Source of the DNA: Oscillospiraceae bacterium
Lineage (GTDB): Bacteria > Bacillota > Clostridia > Oscillospirales > Oscillospiraceae
NCBI GenBank assembly: GCA_017395935.1
Contig: JAFQNL010000022.1
Span: 1-63,441 of the forward strand
Reading direction: 5' to 3'
Length of the DNA: 63,441 bases
Part shown: piece by piece, positions 7,818-16,185 of the stretch
Position numbering within the stretch: the stretch's first letter is position 1
Layout of the letters: each line of letters starts with the position of its first letter
The notes under the pieces: generated by a model
What the model saw: the letters and a program-made list of their open reading frames with translations, nothing else
Told to the model about the DNA's origin: nothing
The model's database searches: none
Translations under genes and position numbers: made by a program

Positions 7818-9191
7818 TTACTGGCCGGCCAGCGCCAGAATGGCCTCAGCCATAATAGTGGCATTGTCTGCCAGACGGCTGAGCTCCATATATTCATCGG
7901 CCTTATGCTCTCTGACCTCGTCGCCGGGGAATACCGGGCCAAAGGCCACTACGTTGGGCAACATTTTTGCATAGGTGCCGCCGCCGATGCTCTTGGGGAA
8001 AGTCGGCAGGCCGGTACAGTCGGCATAGACAGTCAGCAGCTTACGGATCAAGTCACTATCCGGGGAGACATAGAGCCCCTTCTTATGAATGATCATGGTC
8101 TGAACAAAGCCTGCCTCTTCAAACGCAGCACGGACCTGAGGGCCGCATTGCTCAAAGGACTTGGTGACAGGATAACGGTAGCTGAGCTTGACCTCCAAGC
8201 CGGTCTCGTCTCCCCGGACAACCCCCAGATTGAATGTAAACTCACCGGAGACCTCGTCCCGCATGGCGACACCCAGACTTTCTCCATTCCACTCAAGCCC
8301 AATTCGTCCGGCGATCAGGGAGACCGCCTTCTTCAGGTCGCCTTCCAGAGGCAGTCGATCCAGGAAGAGGAAAAGCCGGCCAATGGCGTTGACTCCCTGC
8401 TCAGGCGTTCCGCCATGGGCACTGACGCCAAAGGCTTCCACCAGCAGTCCATCCTCAGTGGCCGTACAGCAGATTTTCTCCGCTTCCAGAGCGCAGAGTT
8501 GAGCCGCCAGCTCAGGGTCGCAGGCAAATCGGGCCTTGGCATAGTCGGGGACGATATTATGCGCAGCGCCGCCGGTGATCTCAGTCAGCTTCAAAGCGCC
8601 AGACTGTTTCAGTTCGCAGCGGAAGCCCTCAGTAATCAGACCCTTTTCACCATTGATGACGGGATACTCGCCGTCAGGGGTAAATCCCATAACAGGCGCC
8701 TCACCGCCGTTGGCATTATAGTACTTCATATCGGCGCTGCCCGTCTCTTCGTTCAGGCCGAAGAGGATCCGAACACGGCGCTTTAAGGGGATACCAGCTT
8801 CCTTGATGGCCAGAAGGGCATAAAGGGCGGCGACCAGTGGTCCCTTGTCGTCCATAGTACCCCGGCCATAGATCCGGCCGTCCTTGACCACACCACCGTA
8901 GGGCGGCACCGTCCATCCGTCTCCTTCCGGAACCACATCCAGATGGCCCAGAACAGCCACCATTTCCTCTCCTTCGCCGTACTCACACCAGCCCAGTTGG
9001 TTATCCATATTCCATGTCTGAAAACCCAGATCTCCCGCAGCCTTGAGCATATACTCCAGACTCTGGTGAACAGCCAGTCCATAGGGATAGCCGCTGTCGT
9101 CGTCAGCGTAGACGCTTGGGATCTGAATGACACCCTGAAGACAGGCTACCAGTTCGTCCAGATGGGATTCGATTCGTTCTCTCAGTGTCAT
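7818..9191 (-). CDS. M20-family dipeptidase (PepV/Sapep type)
   Basis: A 457-residue metallopeptidase. Zinc ligands are visible as VLGHLDVVPEGDGW, GRGTMDDKGP and LNEETGSADMKYY (the catalytic Glu-Glu pair), and a C-terminal histidine-containing segment SIGGGTYAKMLPNVVAFGP closes the site. The large lid between is typical of PepV and Sapep, which cleave dipeptides in the cytoplasm. It is the last gene of what looks like a three-gene unit with the transglutaminase-like and DUF819 proteins, separated from the former by 12 bases, suggesting peptide or amino-acid salvage. Confidence 0.91.
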   Translation of the reverse strand: MTLRERIESHLDELVACLQGVIQIPSVYADDDSGYPYGLAVHQSLEYMLKAAGDLGFQTWNMDNQLGWCEYGEGEEMVAVLGHLDVVPEGDGWTVPPYGGVVKDGRIYGRGTMDDKGPLVAALYALLAIKEAGIPLKRRVRILFGLNEETGSADMKYYNANGGEAPVMGFTPDGEYPVINGEKGLITEGFRCELKQSGALKLTEITGGAAHNIVPDYAKARFACDPELAAQLCALEAEKICCTATEDGLLVEAFGVSAHGGTPEQGVNAIGRLFLFLDRLPLEGDLKKAVSLIAGRIGLEWNGESLGVAMRDEVSGEFTFNLGVVRGDETGLEVKLSYRYPVTKSFEQCGPQVRAAFEEAGFVQTMIIHKKGLYVSPDSDLIRKLLTVYADCTGLPTFPKSIGGGTYAKMLPNVVAFGPVFPGDEVREHKADEYMELSRLADNATIMAEAILALAGQ

Positions 9192-9203
9192 AGCTCAGTC
9201 TCC

Positions 9204-10595
9204 TTAGTCCTCGATCCGCTCGCAGAGCAGGATCTCTTTCCAGCGCTCATACTCGTCAAAGGCATAGCCCTTGTTTTCGCTCTCCAGTTCTCCCAGCTGG
9301 TTGTCATAGGGATCAGCGCGCCAGTGCTGCTTACCCACCTGGAAGTCGGCCTGAAATGCCCGGTTTGCCACCATACGGTAGGCATCAAGGTTACCGAAGT
9401 AGAATCTGCGCCGCTCTTCATTGCCTACACGGACAGCTCCGGTGCCATAGGACGGATCGGCATAAAGCCAACCGTAAGGAGCGATATAGAACCGAACCCA
9501 GTCATGACCACCAATAAATTCAGGCTCGGCAGTCAGGCCACTCTGCCACTGAGCAGGGATACCGGCGCAGCGGCACATGGTAAGGAAGAGCAGAGCAAAT
9601 ACACCGCAGTCACCGGTAAAGCTCCGGGCACAGGTCTCAGCAATATTCTCCAGAGAGAAATAAGCGGGCATATAGGTATACTTCATGTTAATTGTAATAA
9701 AATCGTAGAATCGGCGGGCCTTCTCCAGCGGGTCGTCGGTTCCCTCCGAGAGGGTGGCAACCAGTTCCCGGATGTAGGGCGTAAAGACGATATGGGGCTC
9801 CTCCTCCTGGGTATCGAAGGTAGGCTGAGAGAGATCGGCCTGAATGGCGTCGGTATCGTGATAGACGGCCTTATGGCGATAAGAATAGACCACCGAGAAC
9901 TCATGGTTTTCCTCCATCGTCTCCTCCCAGCAGACAGTTCGCTGGAGTGCGTCAGCCGGAGACAGTTTTCCGGAGGGCGGATAGACAGACTCAATGACGA
10001 TATCGCTCTGCTGATCGCAGGCCGCGGGGATGGGCAGATGGGCCCGAAGGAACATTCCGGGTGTAAACTGCTCGTCCTTCAACTTCAGTCCGGCCTTGAT
10101 CCGGATTCGGGTAGTCATGGAGCCTTTGGACTTCATATGAGCCATGGCATCGTTGAGCAGATCTATGCCGTGGCTGTCCTTTCCGGTACTCTCCACACCT
10201 GCGGTAACCACTCCTGCCCGCTGAGCAAAGGCGGGCTCAGACTTGCACATGGAGGCAAAGAAGCGGTCAAAGATCCGCATCTGGCCTTTCACATAGATCC
10301 AGCGGATCTTGCCTTCATCCACGCGCCGGTCAAATTCCTCCTCAGTAAAGTCAGGAATATGTTCTCTGACCAGAGCGATGGCCTCCTCACGGCTGTAAGG
10401 GAAGTCCTTACCCAAACGAGAGATCATCTCCCGCTGGACACGAAGGCAGGCTGCCAGGCCCTTTGGCGTTGTCTCGGCTGCAAGGCGCTGATCAATGAGG
10501 CGGATCGCACCGTCAAAGTCGCCCCAAAGCTTCCGACGAAGGATATCCTCCGGAAGTCCTACGTTCAGATAACGAAAGTTGTCGTTGATACTCAT
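9204..10595 (-). CDS. Transglutaminase-like domain protein
   Basis: A 463-residue soluble protein with no signal peptide. The catalytic core lies near residues 320-400: FTGDCGVFALLFLTMCRCAGIPAQWQSG supplies the nucleophilic cysteine, GHDWVRFYIAPYGW the histidine and LYADPSYG the aspartate. The fold covers cysteine peptidases and amide-group enzymes. The N-terminal ~200 residues resemble nothing I recognise. I placed the start at the ATG at 10595, with an ACGGAGGGA site; the upstream open frame is Gly/Leu-rich read-through of a GC-rich hairpin. It precedes the dipeptidase gene by 12 bases, so the pair may degrade imported peptides. Confidence 0.88.
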   Translation of the reverse strand: MSINDNFRYLNVGLPEDILRRKLWGDFDGAIRLIDQRLAAETTPKGLAACLRVQREMISRLGKDFPYSREEAIALVREHIPDFTEEEFDRRVDEGKIRWIYVKGQMRIFDRFFASMCKSEPAFAQRAGVVTAGVESTGKDSHGIDLLNDAMAHMKSKGSMTTRIRIKAGLKLKDEQFTPGMFLRAHLPIPAACDQQSDIVIESVYPPSGKLSPADALQRTVCWEETMEENHEFSVVYSYRHKAVYHDTDAIQADLSQPTFDTQEEEPHIVFTPYIRELVATLSEGTDDPLEKARRFYDFITINMKYTYMPAYFSLENIAETCARSFTGDCGVFALLFLTMCRCAGIPAQWQSGLTAEPEFIGGHDWVRFYIAPYGWLYADPSYGTGAVRVGNEERRRFYFGNLDAYRMVANRAFQADFQVGKQHWRADPYDNQLGELESENKGYAFDEYERWKEILLCERIED

Positions 10596-10748
10596 GTTAT
10601 TCCCTCCGTTCAAAACTGCAGACATTGGGAGAGGGCGGAGACCTCCGCCCCTTCCCAACAGCAGCAGGCACAATATGCAAGGTCCCCCGCCCCAGAGCAA
10701 GGAGCGGGGGACACATTGTTCAGATGCAGATTTGGTCAGTACAGGCCA

Positions 10749-11939
10749 TTAGCCAAAGAACTGGAGGATAGCGCCCATGCCCAGACCGCAGAAGTTACCG
10801 ATGGCAGCGCCCAGAACGCCCATCAGAACGCCGATACCGGCATAAGAGGCGTCATAAGCGGTGGCAACGATGGGAGCGGAGGCAGAGCCACCCAGGTTAG
10901 CCAGAGAGGCGGTGGAGACCATGCACAGATCCCAGCGGAACAGCTTGGACATGAGGAACATGAGAACGACATGGATGACCAGGATCACGAAGCCATAGAC
11001 GATCCACATGGGAGCCTCGATCAGGTCGGTCAGGCTGGCAACAGAAGCCAGCAGGGAGACGACGGCGTACAGATAGACGCTGGAAAGCTCCTCGACAGCA
11101 GGCATCTTGCCAAGGGGAGTCATGGCGCAGATCAGGCCAAGGACGGTAACAAAAACGGTGGTGCAGGTGGCGCCGCCGAACATATCCAGACCGATGCTGG
11201 ACAGAGCGTCGTTCATAACGGAGCCCACAACCTGAGAGATAGCGGAGACCATGAGGGAGAGACCAATCATGAAGATCCAGTCGGCAGCGGAGGCCTTCTT
11301 CTTCTCGGCGGCAACTTCCTTGTTGGCAGCCTCAGCAACGGCTTCCAGCTTGGAGGTATCAGCGTTAACGGCCTTGTTCCATGCGGGAGCATAGCGGACA
11401 GCCAGCAGCAGCAGAGCAATCCAGACGGAGTAGCAGACGGTATCCAGAGCCAGAGCAGCGCCGTAAGCGCCCTCGTTGACGGGCAGAGCAGCGCTCATAG
11501 CAGCCATGTTGGCAGAGCCACCAACCCAAGAGGCATACAGAGCGGCGACGGCGCCCCAGGTATCCTCAAAGCCGCCCAGAGAGCTGACAAAGATGGGATA
11601 GCCAATGATGGTGCCGATAGCCAGAGTAGCGGAAGCGCCCAGGAAGATGGCGATCATACGACCGGACAGCTTAGCCAGCTTACGGAAGTCGCAGCGCAGC
11701 AGCATGACGAAAATCATTGCATAGAGCAGATTGTTCTTCAGGCCAGAATAGGCAGCGGAGCAGGCATCAGAGTTGTAGACGCCCATGGTGCAGAAAACCA
11801 TGTTCAGAACATAGATCCAGACCAGAGGGGGAACCAGGTTGAAGACCTTCCACTTGGTGTACTTCTCGAGAGCGAGAAGGCCGCCTGCCAGGAACATCAG
11901 GAACGCGATGTAGGCAAAGCCGTTAGTGATTGTGAACAT
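10749..11939 (-). CDS. DUF819-family integral membrane protein
   Basis: A 396-residue protein with about ten hydrophobic segments and glycine/serine-rich turns such as ASWVGGSANMAAMSAALPVNEG and STASLANLGGSASAPIVATAYD. These two similar halves are the hallmark of the DUF819 (YjcL-like) family, thought to be transporters distantly related to other inverted-repeat carriers. The cytoplasmic loop near residue 230 carries the only strongly charged stretch. The start at 11939 has AAAAGGAGAG upstream. A promoter sits at 12087-12116. It heads a unit with the transglutaminase-like and dipeptidase genes, so an amino-acid or peptide substrate is possible, though unproven. Confidence 0.85.
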   Translation of the reverse strand: MFTITNGFAYIAFLMFLAGGLLALEKYTKWKVFNLVPPLVWIYVLNMVFCTMGVYNSDACSAAYSGLKNNLLYAMIFVMLLRCDFRKLAKLSGRMIAIFLGASATLAIGTIIGYPIFVSSLGGFEDTWGAVAALYASWVGGSANMAAMSAALPVNEGAYGAALALDTVCYSVWIALLLLAVRYAPAWNKAVNADTSKLEAVAEAANKEVAAEKKKASAADWIFMIGLSLMVSAISQVVGSVMNDALSSIGLDMFGGATCTTVFVTVLGLICAMTPLGKMPAVEELSSVYLYAVVSLLASVASLTDLIEAPMWIVYGFVILVIHVVLMFLMSKLFRWDLCMVSTASLANLGGSASAPIVATAYDASYAGIGVLMGVLGAAIGNFCGLGMGAILQFFG

Positions 11940-12086
11940 ATTATTCTCTCCTTTTCTACCGAGCCATAACACACATGCACAAAAAACGAAAAGATATGCA
12001 GGAAATTTTTATATTCCCTGCAAAAACACTTGATCAATCCGCTCCAGTGGGAAAATATTACGCTTTCTCGGTTGAATGTTGCTATA

Positions 12087-12116
12087 ATTATACAATCCCA
12101 CTATGCACTTTGTCAA
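12087..12116 (-). promoter_or_regulatory. Promoter of the DUF819 gene
   Basis: Minus strand -35 TTGACA (12111-12116), 18-bp spacer, -10 TATAAT (12087-12092). The leader to the ATG is about 140 nt, longer than usual, and includes a weak TGCAGG/CCTGCA hairpin near 11999-12024. Confidence 0.82.
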
Positions 12117-12279
12117 GCTAAATTGGAAAATAGGAACCATTGAGCCAAAAAAGTCTCATCTTTTGAAAGGACCTGCCCACTTTCCCGAAAGTTTTTCGGT
12201 CCGGCTCAACTCCCCTCCCGTATGGCTCGTTTGGTCAACCTCCCTTTTTAGTCAAAGTGTACAGTCTGATCCTTTTATA

Positions 12280-12307
12280 TTGACTTGGTATGTAAATTTG
12301 TTATAAT
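12280..12307 (+). promoter_or_regulatory. Promoter of the epimerase gene
   Basis: -35 TTGACT (12280-12285), 16-bp spacer, -10 TATAAT (12302-12307), about 65 bp ahead of the ATG. Otherwise the 430-bp divergent gap 11940-12370 holds only the opposing promoter and AT-rich sequence. Confidence 0.8.
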
Positions 12308-12370
12308 CATATTAGCGTAATAAGAAAATATTTTCTCTTCAATTTATTCGCTGTCAGGAGGGAGCTACAC

Positions 12371-13240
12371 ATGAAGATCGGCATTTACTATTCCTATTGG
12401 GAGCACGAGTGGCGGGGAGACTACCATCGCCATATTGACCGGGTGGCAGATCTGGGATTCGATATTCTGGAGCTGTCCTGCGCCAGTCTGCCCACGGACC
12501 GCGCGGAGCTTATCTCTCTCAGAGACCATGCCAGAGACCGGGGCATCAGTCTTACCGGCGGCCATGGTCCCGGCGTAAACGCCTCGCTCTGTTCCGATGA
12601 TCCGGCTATTGTCAGCAACGCGAAGGCTGAACTGACCGGCCATCTCAAACAGCTTGAGCTGCTGGATGCCCATGTAGTAGGCGGCGGTCTCTACTCTTAC
12701 TGGCCTGTGGATTACAACCGGCCCTTCGACAAGGCCAGAGACTGGGCCAATGCAGTCAGAAATGTTCGCGAGATGTCCTTCGTAGCTGCCGACCACGGGG
12801 TTACACTAGCTCTGGAAGTGCTCAACCGGTTTGAGGGATATCTGATCAATACATCCGCTGAGTGCCGCCGATTTGTGGAAGAGGTGGATCACCCCAATAC
12901 CGGTATCATGCTGGACACCTTCCATATGAACATCGAGGAAGATTCCTTCGCTGGGGCCATTCGTACAGCTGGCAATCTGCTCAAGCACGTTCATCTGGGC
13001 GAAGCCAACCGGCGGGTGCCCGGCAAAGGCCGCCTTCCCTGGCGGGAGATCGGAAACGCGCTCAATGAGATTGGATATGATGGCGCCTGTGTTATGGAGC
13101 CCTTTGTCATGCAGGGCGGCACCGTCGGTCAGCAGATTCGTGTCTGGCGGGAGCTGGAGCAGGATGTATCCGAGCAGGCTCTGGACGCAGACGCAAAAGA
13201 GTCCCTCCAGTTTATGCGCTATATGCTTAAAGAGGTCTGA
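12371..13240 (+). CDS. Sugar 3-epimerase (D-allulose/D-tagatose 3-epimerase family)
   Basis: A 289-residue TIM-barrel protein of the AP-endonuclease-2-like sugar isomerase family. Predicted metal ligands are Glu149 (LALEVLNR), Asp182 (IMLDTFHMNIEE), His208 (KHVHLGEANR) and Glu243 (VMEPF). They sit within one residue of the positions in D-psicose 3-epimerase (Glu150, Asp183, His209, Glu244). HVHLGEANRRVPGKG is also the substrate-binding wording of that group. It interconverts a ketose at C3; which ketose is not certain. The gene stands alone with its own promoter and terminator and has an AGGAGGGAG ribosome site. Confidence 0.9.
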   Translation: MKIGIYYSYWEHEWRGDYHRHIDRVADLGFDILELSCASLPTDRAELISLRDHARDRGISLTGGHGPGVNASLCSDDPAIVSNAKAELTGHLKQLELLDAHVVGGGLYSYWPVDYNRPFDKARDWANAVRNVREMSFVAADHGVTLALEVLNRFEGYLINTSAECRRFVEEVDHPNTGIMLDTFHMNIEEDSFAGAIRTAGNLLKHVHLGEANRRVPGKGRLPWREIGNALNEIGYDGACVMEPFVMQGGTVGQQIRVWRELEQDVSEQALDADAKESLQFMRYMLKEV

Positions 13241-13258
13241 GTTCAGCTTCTTATTTCA

Positions 13259-13285
13259 GCCGCCCGGGCGCCTTGTCCGGGCGGC
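13259..13285 (+). terminator. Terminator of the epimerase gene
   Basis: Nine-bp GC stem (13259-13267 with 13277-13285) followed by TTGTTATTTTTT. Confidence 0.85.
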
Positions 13286-13336
13286 TTGTTATTTTTTCTT
13301 TTTGACCATTTATCCGAAACTTTATATCAAAAGCAT

Positions 13337-13365
13337 TTGACGAACAGCATAATATCCTGTATCAT
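13337..13365 (+). promoter_or_regulatory. Promoter ahead of the acyltransferase
   Basis: -35 TTGACG (13337-13342), 17-bp spacer, -10 TATCAT (13360-13365). The leader to the acyltransferase ATG is about 155 nt and contains a small ORF with its own ribosome site. Confidence 0.7.
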
Positions 13366-13378
13366 ATTTGGAGGAAAT

Positions 13379-13507
13379 ATGGGTTTTTATCCCGTCTCCG
13401 AGGCGCTGCGGCTCTATGCTCCGCAGCTATTTCTGTGTAACCAGGTATTTTCCTGCTTTCCCGGCTGCAGACGGAGTTTTCTCTCCGGAAAACCTGCTTG
13501 CCTCTAA
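13379..13507 (+). CDS. Possible 42-residue small protein in the acyltransferase leader
   Basis: ATG at 13379 is preceded by a strong TTGGAGGAAAT site, only about 14 bases after the -10, so the transcript nearly begins with this ORF. It encodes 42 residues with three basic residues near the end and four cysteines (FLCNQVFSCFPGC near the middle), and stops 18 bases before the acyltransferase ATG. No family is recognised. It may be a leader peptide that couples translation to the acyltransferase, a genuine small protein, or chance; the ribosome site is the only positive evidence. Confidence 0.4.
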   Translation: MGFYPVSEALRLYAPQLFLCNQVFSCFPGCRRSFLSGKPACL

Positions 13508-13525
13508 ACCATTGGAGGTTGAGAT

Positions 13526-14740
13526 ATGGACAAAAAGAGAACGGTCTGGATCCAGAAGCGCCACCGCATCGTGCGCAATATCGCCTGCGCACTGCTTCGC
13601 CCTTACTGCCGCTGGAAATATGGCATCTCGCCGGAACCCTTTCTGGAGCAGGGCGATCGGGCCTATCTGATCCTGGCCAACCATCAAACGCCTTTTGATC
13701 AGTTTTTTATTGGCATCTCTTTTCAAGGCCCTGTGTATTACATGGCCACCGAGGATATTTTCTCCAAAGGCTGGATCTCCTCGCTGATCCGCTGGCTGGT
13801 AGCCCCTATCCCCATCAAGAAGCAGACCAACGATATCAACGCTGTTAAATCCTGTATTAAAGTCGCCCGGGAAGGCGGTACTATCGCTATCTTCCCAGAA
13901 GGCAACCGAACCTATAGCGGCAAGACAGAGTACATGAAATCCTCTATCGGAGGTCTGGCTAAGCGGCTCAAGCTGCCCATTGCCCTGTACCGGATTGAAG
14001 GCGGCTACGGTGTTCAGCCCCGCTGGAGCGATGGCGTCCGAAAAGGTAAGATGCGTTCCTTTGTCTCCCGCGTTATTGAGCCGGAGGAATACTCCGCTCT
14101 GTCCAACGACGAGCTTTTCTCTCTGATTCAGGAAGAACTCATGGTCAACGAAGGCAAACAGGACGGCCTCTACCGCTCGGATAAGCGGGCAGAGTATCTG
14201 GAGCGGGCTATCTATGTCTGCCCCTTCTGCGGACTGAGTGAATTTGAAAGTCACGGCAATGAAGCCCAGTGTCTGAAATGCTGCCGGAAGGTAATCTACG
14301 GCGAGGACAAGAGGGTCTCCGGCGTCGGTTTTGACTTCCCCTTTTCCTACATGACCGAGTGGTATGACTATCAGCAGGAGTACGTCTCCTCTCTGGATAC
14401 TCTCTCTGATACCTCCGTTCCCCTCTATCGGGACAAAGCCAATCTGTCTCAGGTTCTGGTCTATGAGCGGAAGGTCCCTCTTCGGGAGCAGGCAGATTTG
14501 GCCCTCTATGGCGACCGGCTGGTCATTGACGAGGGAACGGCCAACGCGCTTGTCCTTCCCTTTTCTGAGCTGTCTGCCCTTTCCGTACTTGGCCGGAACA
14601 AACTGAACATTTATTCCGGTTCTCAGGTCTATCAGCTCAAGGGCAGCAAGCGGTTCAACGCGCTGAAGTATGTCAATCTCTATTATCATTATCATAACGT
14701 AAGTAAAGGTGACAACCATGGAAAATTTTTGGGACTCTAA
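13526..14740 (+). CDS. PlsC-type lysophospholipid acyltransferase with C-terminal zinc-ribbon extension
   Basis: A 404-residue protein. The first ~210 residues are a 1-acylglycerol-3-phosphate acyltransferase domain: the catalytic His53-x4-Asp58 pair in NHQTPFDQFF, and IFPEGNRTYSG, the substrate phosphate-binding motif, near residues 126-136. Beyond it, about residues 229-256, comes a four-cysteine zinc ribbon (CPFCG ... CLKCC) and a further ~150 residues unlike ordinary PlsC (about 240 residues). It acts at the inner face of the membrane in phospholipid synthesis. Its 3' end overlaps the start of the GltS-like gene by 23 bases, so the two are translationally linked. Confidence 0.86.
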   Translation: MDKKRTVWIQKRHRIVRNIACALLRPYCRWKYGISPEPFLEQGDRAYLILANHQTPFDQFFIGISFQGPVYYMATEDIFSKGWISSLIRWLVAPIPIKKQTNDINAVKSCIKVAREGGTIAIFPEGNRTYSGKTEYMKSSIGGLAKRLKLPIALYRIEGGYGVQPRWSDGVRKGKMRSFVSRVIEPEEYSALSNDELFSLIQEELMVNEGKQDGLYRSDKRAEYLERAIYVCPFCGLSEFESHGNEAQCLKCCRKVIYGEDKRVSGVGFDFPFSYMTEWYDYQQEYVSSLDTLSDTSVPLYRDKANLSQVLVYERKVPLREQADLALYGDRLVIDEGTANALVLPFSELSALSVLGRNKLNIYSGSQVYQLKGSKRFNALKYVNLYYHYHNVSKGDNHGKFLGL

Positions 14741-16103
14741 CGCGTGGGGATTTTTTAATCTTCTGGCAGTACTGCTGTGCAGTCTTTTGTTAGCTAATGT
14801 CGTCAAGAAGACTTTCCGTCCCCTCCAGGATTCTCTTATGCCCACCTCTGTGCTTGGCGGCGGTCTGCTGCTGGTTTTCGCAGGCCTGTTCAAGCTGGTG
14901 ACCGGTGTTGGACTCTTTGATACCGCCTTTTTTGGCGGCAACGGCTCTGCCACGCTGGAACTGCTGACTTATCACGCTCTGGCTTTGGGCTTTATCGCTT
15001 CGGCATTCAAGCCCAACTCGGGGGCTATGACCCGCGAGCGGACAGTAGAGATTTTCAACACCGGTGTAACCACGGTTTCCACTTATCTGCTCCAGGCCAT
15101 TTTTGGCATGGTCATCTCTATGATTGCCGCTCTGATCATAGCCGACTTCTTCCCCGCCGCTGGCATCCTTCTGCCCTTTGGCTACGGTCAGGGCACCGGA
15201 CAAGCTCTCAACTATGGCACCATCTTTGAAAATGACTTTGGTTTTCTCGGAGGAAAGAGCTTCGGTCTGACGATTGCTGCCATGGGCTTCGTCAGCGCCA
15301 GCATTGGCGGCGTAGTCCATCTGAACATCCTTCGCCGCCGGGGCAAGCTGAAAAACGTTCACCATGAGGAGCATCTGCTCCGCTCGGAAGATATCGAGTC
15401 GGCTGATGAGATCCCTATGCAGGAGAGTATTGACAAGATGACCATTCAGATCGCTCTGATCGCTCTGTCCTATCTGCTTGCCTATTTCCTGATGTATCTG
15501 CTGGGCTGTCTGCTGCCGGGTATGCGCTCGGTCATCTACGGATTCAATTTCCTTCTGGGCGTTTTGACCGCCACGCTTGTCAAGGTTACTCTCAACGTGT
15601 TGAAAAAGAAGGGAATTGTCAAGAAGGAGTACACCAACAGCTTCCTGATGACCCGTGCCTGCAACTTCTTCTTTGATATTATGGTGGTGGCCGGTATTGC
15701 CGCCATTCGTCTGAGCGTACTGCAGAACTACTGGATTGTAATTCTGATCATGGGTCTGGTCGGTCTGGTAGTTACCTTTAAGTACAATCACTTTGTCGCC
15801 CACACTCTCTTCCCCAAATATGCCGAGGAACAGTTCCTGACCATGTTTGGTATGCTGACCGGCACCGCCAGTACCGGTGTCATCCTGCTTCGAGAAATCG
15901 ACGGCGACTTCTGTACGCCTGCCTCAGACAATATGGTCTACCAGAACTTCCCCGCCATTGTCTTTGGCTTCCCGCTGATGCTCCTTGCCACACTGGCTCC
16001 CAAGGCTCCGGTTCTGACACTGGGCATTCTGGTGATCTTCTTCCTGGTAATGAATCTGATTCTCTTCCGGAGCAAGATCTTCAAGCAAAAAGTAAAAGGC
16101 TGA
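14718..16103 (+). CDS. GltS-like sodium:glutamate symporter family protein
   Basis: A 461-residue membrane protein with about eleven hydrophobic segments. The fold marker LLPFGYGQGTGQALNYGTIFENDFG resembles the GltS pore loop (GHGTGTA-like), and a second glycine-rich re-entrant segment FGMLTGTASTGVILLREID lies in the C-terminal half. A charged cytoplasmic loop of about 45 residues separates the halves. It is expected to import a dicarboxylic amino acid with sodium. I chose the ATG at 14718, behind AAAGGTG; a GTG at 14709 would add three residues. The first 23 bases overlap the acyltransferase gene. Confidence 0.86.
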   Translation: MENFWDSNAWGFFNLLAVLLCSLLLANVVKKTFRPLQDSLMPTSVLGGGLLLVFAGLFKLVTGVGLFDTAFFGGNGSATLELLTYHALALGFIASAFKPNSGAMTRERTVEIFNTGVTTVSTYLLQAIFGMVISMIAALIIADFFPAAGILLPFGYGQGTGQALNYGTIFENDFGFLGGKSFGLTIAAMGFVSASIGGVVHLNILRRRGKLKNVHHEEHLLRSEDIESADEIPMQESIDKMTIQIALIALSYLLAYFLMYLLGCLLPGMRSVIYGFNFLLGVLTATLVKVTLNVLKKKGIVKKEYTNSFLMTRACNFFFDIMVVAGIAAIRLSVLQNYWIVILIMGLVGLVVTFKYNHFVAHTLFPKYAEEQFLTMFGMLTGTASTGVILLREIDGDFCTPASDNMVYQNFPAIVFGFPLMLLATLAPKAPVLTLGILVIFFLVMNLILFRSKIFKQKVKG

Positions 16104-16137
16104 CATCTGTCCCCGCTGACTGGGTTTAGCCAGAATA

Positions 16138-16185
16138 AGAACCACGGCCCGCTCTGTACCGGAGCGAAGGCCGTGGTTCTTTTTT
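16138..16185. terminator. Bidirectional terminator between gltS-like and M56 genes
   Basis: Twelve-bp stem (16138-16149 with 16169-16180) then six T on the plus side. The minus-strand M56 gene stop lies inside the T-run, and A-rich sequence follows the left arm, so both convergent genes can use it. Confidence 0.87.

Noticed and set aside
8943-11969. A 1008-codon open frame on the plus strand
   Set aside because: It is antisense to the dipeptidase, transglutaminase-like and DUF819 genes, has no ribosome site or domains, and its amino-acid make-up is that of reverse-frame translation.
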